From NCBI GenBank assembly GCA_945290265.1, contig CALYQW010000028.1:1-40812 (forward strand): 40,812 bases of DNA. The letters run 5' to 3'. The notes beneath the pieces were generated by a model. That model did not search any database, was not told the DNA's origin, and saw only the letters and a list, made by a program, of their open reading frames with translations. The first letter of the stretch is position 1, and each line of letters begins with the position of its first letter. A program made the translations under genes and the position numbers. This stretch comes from an uncultured Erwinia sp. (GTDB lineage: Bacteria > Pseudomonadota > Gammaproteobacteria > Enterobacterales > Enterobacteriaceae). Below are positions 37,197 to 40,812 of the stretch, piece after piece.

Positions 37197-38388
37197 ATCG
37201 TAAAGCCTCGGCGGGTTGAACGGCGGCAGCGCGCCAGGATGGATAAAGCGTTGACAGCAGTGCCACCAGCATCGCGGTCAGGGTAATGGACAGAACCTGG
37301 CTCAGGCTGATATCGACCGGCAGCGCGGCCCCATCAAGAAAGATGCCAATCAGCGGCATCAGCGTAGTTAACTGGCTGGCCAGCAATACGCCCAGCAGCG
37401 CTCCCAGCAGTGAACCAACAATCCCGGCACTGGCACCCTGCACCATAAACACCGCCACAATCTGCCGACGCGTCAGCCCCTGGGTTTGCAGGATCGCCAC
37501 CTCCCCCTGTTTTTCCATAATCAGCAGGCCGAGAGAGGTAATAATATTGAATGCTGCCACCGCTACGATCAGGCTCAGCAGCAGCCCCATCATATTTTTT
37601 TCCATTTTTACCGCCTGGAACAGTTCGCCCTGGCGTTCACGCCAGTCATGCCATACCAGACCCTGCGGCAGGGTTTGCCGGCTGATTGACTCCACTTCCA
37701 GCGGTTTATCCAGCCACAGACGCCAGCCGGTAATATTCCCCAGCGGATAGCGCATCAGGCGTGAGGCATCCTGCTGATTGACCAGGATCTGGTAGCCATC
37801 AACATCGCTGTTGGCGTTATACATGCCAATCACGGTAAACAGGCGCTGGCTGGGAATACGTCCCATGGGGGTTAACTGGCTGGCGGCGGGCACCATCAGG
37901 CGGATTTGATCGCCGGTTTGCACCCCCAGCTGGCTGGCCAGCTGTTCACCGAGGATGAGGTTGTACTTACCAGCCACCAGCTGCTGCGGCTTAACGTTGA
38001 TTAGGAACGGCGTCAGTGGATCGGGTTCATCGGGGTTAATGCCGAGCATCACGCCCACCCCGACATTGCGCGCGCTTTGCAGCACCACGTCACCGGTAGT
38101 CAGGGGAGTAATACGGCTGACGCCGTTAAGAGGCAGGCTGGCCGCCGGAGTCTGCTGCGGATTGACCGAACCGCTGGCTGAGGAAACCAGCGCCTGGGGC
38201 ATCAGTCCAAGCCGGCTGGTCTCCAGCTCATGCTCCAGACCATTCATTACTGACAATACGGTCACCAGCGCAATCACACCCAGGGTAATACCAATGGCGG
38301 ACAACCAGGAAACAAACCGACCGAAGCGGTCTGAAGCACGGCCGCGCATATAACGCAGGCCAATAAATAAGGCGACAGGTCGATACAT
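37189..38388 (-). CDS. lolC: Lipoprotein-releasing ABC transporter permease LolC
   Basis: A 399-residue inner membrane subunit and first gene of lolCDE-nagK-cobB. It begins [20 protein letters not shown] with helix 1 at about 24-47. The periplasmic domain carries the LolA-recruiting hook (around [11 protein letters not shown], residues about 170-185). The C-terminal helices include [20 protein letters not shown] and end [20 protein letters not shown]. It matches E. coli LolC in length and layout. The promoter is expected in 38389-38520; beyond that lies the GC-rich repeat element. Confidence 0.96.
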   Translation of the reverse strand: MYRPVALFIGLRYMRGRASDRFGRFVSWLSAIGITLGVIALVTVLSVMNGLEHELETSRLGLMPQALVSSASGSVNPQQTPAASLPLNGVSRITPLTTGDVVLQSARNVGVGVMLGINPDEPDPLTPFLINVKPQQLVAGKYNLILGEQLASQLGVQTGDQIRLMVPAASQLTPMGRIPSQRLFTVIGMYNANSDVDGYQILVNQQDASRLMRYPLGNITGWRLWLDKPLEVESISRQTLPQGLVWHDWRERQGELFQAVKMEKNMMGLLLSLIVAVAAFNIITSLGLLIMEKQGEVAILQTQGLTRRQIVAVFMVQGASAGIVGSLLGALLGVLLASQLTTLMPLIGIFLDGAALPVDISLSQVLSITLTAMLVALLSTLYPSWRAAAVQPAEALRYE

Positions 38389-38569
38389 AACATCCGTCTT
38401 GTTGTGGGCGGTAAACGATAAAGAATGATAAAGGTTAACTCGGCGTTATGGAACCACTAACCCCCTGAGTAATGACATTGTTTTGTCAGCGGCTAAAACC
38501 TGAGAATGGTGTTTAAATAACAGTCAAATAGCGACAGGTGCAATTTAGCAGTAAAAATATCCCGATCCG

Positions 38570-38611
38570 GCTTTTGACTTTGACTTTGACCTGGCTTTTG
38601 ATTTTGACCTT
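38570..38611 (-). repeat. Hexanucleotide tail of the GC-rich repeat element
   Basis: Six-base units GACTTT, GACTTT, GACCTG, GCTTTT, GATTTT and GACCTT follow one another. Read on the minus strand in one frame they would encode a Ser-Lys-rich tract. Confidence 0.75.
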
Positions 38612-38891
38612 TGGGCGGCATCAGGAACGTCGCCGAGGCTGCGGTGATTTCCAGGAAGAGCCGCCTGGACGGCGGCGAAAGGCGTGCTGAGCCAGGGAAG
38701 GCGAATCACGCCGGTCCGCCAGAAAGCGGCGTGGCCGAGGGTACCTGCGCAGCAGGCGATGTGACGCCGCAAGCCCGGGTGCAGGGCGGCGGCGACTGGC
38801 CGCCCTGCTCGCCAGTCCGCGCAGCGGAATGGTGAAACGTGGTTGACCTTAGCTTTCGCGCAGCGAAAGTGCCCTGATCCGCGCAGCGGAG
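38612..38891. repeat. GC-rich structured intergenic repeat element
   Basis: About 280 bp between lolC and cheV with far higher G+C than the flanks and four compact hairpins: GCAGGGCGGC/GCCGCCCTGC (38781-38808), TCCGC-GCA-GCGGA (38816-38828), CTTTCGC-GCA-GCGAAAG (38853-38869) and TCCGC-GCA-GCGGA again (38878-38890). A 116-codon minus-strand frame (38545-38895) covers it and starts on the cheV stop, but its product is Arg/Ala/Cys-rich. I recall near-identical frames annotated many times in Erwinia and Pantoea genomes, which suggests a dispersed DNA repeat and not a protein gene. Only one full copy is in this window; multiplicity needs a genome search. Confidence 0.6.
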
Positions 38892-39857
38892 TCATAAGGC
38901 ATCTGCCGGCACATTCTCCAGCACGTGATGGATCACTTTCGACAGCTGTTTAATCTCAAACTTCGCCACATACCCATCCGCGCCCGTCTTGCGCACATGA
39001 TCTTCGTTGGCCGAACCTGAAAGTGAAGAATGAATAACCACCGGGATCTGACGCAATACCGGGTCACTCTTCAGCTGACGCGTCAGCGTAAAGCCATCCA
39101 TTTCCGGCATTTCAATATCCGTCAGCACCAGACCAATTTTTTCCAGGATCGGCATGCCTTCCTCTTTGGCTTCACTGGCTAACTGATTAATATGATTCCA
39201 GGCTTCAAGCCCGGTGGTAAACAGTCTGGCCGGAATATTCATCGTCGCCAGCCCCTGTTCCAGCATTGAACGCGCCACTTTGGAATCTTCTGCCACAATC
39301 GCCAGCGCGCCCGGCTTGATGTTATAGCGGGTAGCGGAGAGATCCTGCGGGGTAATATCATGCACCGCCGGGATAACATCATGCAGGATCTGCTCAACGT
39401 CCAGCACCATGGCCATCACGTTATTTTCCAGACAGGCAATGCTGGTAACGTTATGCCCGGTGCCGCCCGATTCCGCGGGATGTACCTGGCTCCAATCAAG
39501 GCGCACAATATCGTCCACCGCTTCTACTGCAAACGCCTGAGTGGTGCGGGCATATTCGGTAATCAGTAGCAGATTCAACCCGGTCTCCGGGGTGCATCCC
39601 GCTACGGCAGGTAAGTCGATCACCGGGATCAGCTGTCCACGAATATTGGCCATCCCCAGCAGCGGTGAATGCATTCCCGCCGCGCGCGTTATCGCCGGCA
39701 TCGGCACAATTTCGCGCAGCTTAAACACGTTTATCCCAAACAGGCCGGAGTCTCCCCCCGCGTGTTCTGTCCCCAGACGAAACAACAGTAGTTCAAACTT
39801 GTTTGACAGAGCCAGGTTAGCTCTTTCATCAATATCTTTCTGATAATTATCCATCAC
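38892..39857 (-). CDS. cheV: Chemotaxis coupling protein CheV (CheW-receiver fusion)
   Basis: A 321-residue cytoplasmic protein. Residues about 18-165 form a CheW-like coupling domain (GLFGINVFKLREIVPMPAIT, GMANIRGQLIPVIDLPAVAG) that joins chemoreceptors to CheA. Residues about 183-315 are a receiver domain with acidic pair in VAEDSKVARSML, phospho-acceptor Asp in LVLTDIEMPEMDGFTLTRQL, Ser in VVIHSSLSG and Lys in YVAKFEIKQL. CheV is absent from E. coli K-12 but present in Salmonella, Erwinia and Pantoea. No other che or fla genes adjoin it. The gene ends where the GC-rich repeat begins. AGTGTG precedes the ATG only weakly. Confidence 0.95.
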   Translation of the reverse strand: MMDNYQKDIDERANLALSNKFELLLFRLGTEHAGGDSGLFGINVFKLREIVPMPAITRAAGMHSPLLGMANIRGQLIPVIDLPAVAGCTPETGLNLLLITEYARTTQAFAVEAVDDIVRLDWSQVHPAESGGTGHNVTSIACLENNVMAMVLDVEQILHDVIPAVHDITPQDLSATRYNIKPGALAIVAEDSKVARSMLEQGLATMNIPARLFTTGLEAWNHINQLASEAKEEGMPILEKIGLVLTDIEMPEMDGFTLTRQLKSDPVLRQIPVVIHSSLSGSANEDHVRKTGADGYVAKFEIKQLSKVIHHVLENVPADAL

Positions 39858-40196
39858 ACTCTCAAGGCTTATTGATTAAGTATCTGACAGCGCCGGAAGC
39901 AAAGGTAATGGATGCAGCCTGCGGGGTCTTTCTTTATATGCTTTATCGGCAACAGGCAGGAAAAATATAGTCCCACACGCACAGTTATTGTGTCTACTGG
40001 TAAAAAAGCCGCCGCTCACCGGTAAAAAAAGATTAACGCACTGATTATAATGAGACTCGCTGAGGTAAACGGCGAAGCAGAAATAATGATTAACACATTT
40101 AATTGATCATTAGCCTGCGCAGAGCTTGTGCTTTTACCGGTAACATTCTAATGTTGAGTTGAAGTCTGACCGTTGTTGAACAGGAGGGGAATCACT
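39858..40196. other. Intergenic region between cheV and a small membrane protein gene
   Basis: About 340 bp, A+T-rich, with no convincing ORF. It must contain the cheV promoter on the minus strand and that of the small gene on the plus strand. ACCGGTAA occurs at about 40018-40025 and again at about 40136-40143, a short repeat of unknown meaning. Confidence 0.5.
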
Positions 40197-40334
40197 ATGA
40201 GCTTATCCAGAACTGCTGTTTTAATTGAGAAAATACTAATTTCATCATTTGTTGTTGTCCTGGTTTTTTTTATAATTACCGCTGCACTTTCTGCTTTTGG
40301 AATTGATCACCACTGGCCATGCCCGGGAAGATAA
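40197..40334 (+). CDS. Small membrane protein of 45 residues
   Basis: Too short for routine gene calling but well supported: AGGAGGGG lies 7 nt before the ATG. The product starts MSLSRTAVLIEKILISSF, and one uninterrupted membrane helix runs from about residue 13 to 35 (VVVLVFFIITAALSAFGI). The tail is DHHWPCPGR, with two His and a Cys, on the side opposite the charged N-terminus. I do not recognise it among named small proteins such as MgtS, MgrB or YohP. No obvious terminator follows directly; the next one is at 40644-40688. It may be a regulator of a larger membrane protein, as many such proteins are, but that is only analogy. Confidence 0.6.
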   Translation: MSLSRTAVLIEKILISSFVVVLVFFIITAALSAFGIDHHWPCPGR

Positions 40335-40565
40335 CAGTAACATTCACCAGGGAAACTCAAATAAAAATAAACAAAAAATTAACATTTCTGCTTATTTCTG
40401 CTGTAGCGGTTTTCCGTTACCCATCCATAGTTAATAATTTCTGCCAGTCCCCTAACCGAGGTTGATACCGCGTAGATTATGCCCGTCAGATGGCTGATTC
40501 TGCCTGACCCCACGTCCTCACAACTGCCGCCACCTCATCCGACCACATGTTTTGCACAATTAAAG
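40335..40565. other. Non-coding stretch after the small membrane protein gene
   Basis: No ORF, repeat or hairpin of note was found. It leads to the promoter at 40566-40593. Confidence 0.5.
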
Positions 40566-40593
40566 TTGTACAACTTAAAAAAACTTGTATAGA
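40566..40593 (+). promoter_or_regulatory. Sigma-70-like promoter before the putative small RNA
   Basis: TTGTAC (40566-40571) and TATAGA (40588-40593) are separated by 16 bp in an A+T-rich run. Transcription would start at about 40600, 45 bp before a strong terminator, with no ORF between. Confidence 0.5.
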
Positions 40594-40599
40594 TTTGAT

Positions 40600-40688
40600 T
40601 GGGAGGACATAGTTCCTCACGTAACGAATGATGCTTTGCATCGCCTCTGGAGGTGTTAGTGGATTTCCACCTGCAGAGGTTTTTTTTA
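40600..40688 (+). ncRNA. Putative small RNA of about 90 nt
   Basis: The unit has a promoter-like sequence (40566-40593), no ORF, an upstream hairpin GAGG-ACATAGTT-CCTC (about 40602-40617), a single-stranded stretch GTAACGAATGATGC, and a strong terminator whose stem is followed by nine T. This is the architecture of an Hfq-dependent small RNA. It does not resemble any small RNA I can recall. Alternatives are a leader with attenuator for a gene beyond the window, or the end of a longer transcript from the small gene at 40197. Confidence 0.5.
40644..40688 (+). terminator. Strong Rho-independent terminator
   Basis: CCTCTG-G-AGGTG pairs with CACCT-G-CAGAGG with one G-G mismatch, then nine T. Confidence 0.88.
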
Positions 40689-40812
40689 CTAACCTAATTT
40701 AACTGCGCTGACAGTTTCCTGACATAACAGGGCAAGGTCAGCAAGTGAGGGCATGCAAAATGCAGCAGGAACGCACTGTCGAGTCTCAGATTTCAGATTA
40801 TTTCGCCGTTGC

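Noticed and set aside
38545-38895. 116-codon minus-strand ORF overlapping the cheV stop codon
   Set aside because: Product is Arg/Cys/Ala-rich with a Ser-Lys tail that comes from the tandem hexamers, and the DNA is dominated by hairpins. More likely a DNA/RNA repeat element than a gene.
40753-40812. Possible start of a gene at the right edge (ATG 40753 or 40760)
   Set aside because: Fewer than 20 codons are visible, frames compete, and no family is recognisable.

Overview
The window looks like a chromosomal segment of an Erwiniaceae bacterium (Erwinia/Pantoea/Mixta-like). The evidence is gene content and order: icd, rluE, nudJ, mnmA, hflD, purB, phoP, phoQ and roxA follow one another, then lolC-lolD-lolE-nagK-cobB, all close relatives of the Escherichia coli proteins. 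Between these blocks lie genes and relics typical of plant-associated enterobacteria. No tRNA, rRNA, CRISPR array or complete insertion sequence was seen.

Layout. 1-3.4 kb is a decayed accessory region: the 5' end of a HigA-type antitoxin gene at the edge, a class III aminotransferase gene with an internal deletion, a very short YadA-like trimeric autotransporter, the last ~55 codons of narI, and a broken AhpD-like peroxidase gene. 3.5-6.6 kb is a polar amino acid ABC transporter operon on the minus strand. 6.75-7.6 kb is a broken Ig-like-domain surface protein containing a GGC-TGG hexanucleotide repeat. 7.6-19.4 kb holds mostly intact genes: yicN, ecotin, argC, periplasmic trehalase, a FhuA-family siderophore receptor behind a Fur-box-like site, yeaQ, emtA and ldcA (divergent), a DinI/MsgA-like gene behind a near-perfect LexA box, the blue-light sensor bluF, and a nitronate monooxygenase-like flavoprotein.

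19.5-23.0 kb is A+T-rich accessory DNA: a glycosyltransferase family 9 gene, then a remnant element inserted in the 3' end of icd. A 164-bp copy of the icd 3' end (20956-21119, 7 mismatches to 22955-23118) flanks the element, the same arrangement used by phage 21 and e14 in E. coli. What remains between the repeats is 1.8 kb carrying a frameshifted DUF4225 gene, a convergent 108-residue two-helix membrane protein, and ~450 bp of unassigned DNA. The DUF4225 product has a glycine-rich hydrophobic hairpin, and its partner is convergent and membrane-embedded. This resembles the layout of pore-forming colicin and immunity genes, and it is the best candidate here for an undescribed system (inference).

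23.0-38.4 kb is core: TCA cycle (icd), RNA modification (rluE, mnmA), purine synthesis (purB), the Mg2+/antimicrobial-peptide two-component system (phoPQ, with a PhoP-box-like site), ribosomal oxygenase roxA, a BenE-family transporter, and the lolCDE-nagK-cobB operon, which combines lipoprotein export, amino sugar salvage and sirtuin deacylation. The pepT-potABCD block that separates roxA from cobB in E. coli is not here.

38.4-40.8 kb holds a GC-rich structured repeat element with a hexanucleotide tail, a CheV-type chemotaxis coupling protein, a 46-codon-or-shorter small membrane protein gene with a strong ribosome binding site, and a promoter-plus-terminator unit that may encode a small RNA of about 90 nt.
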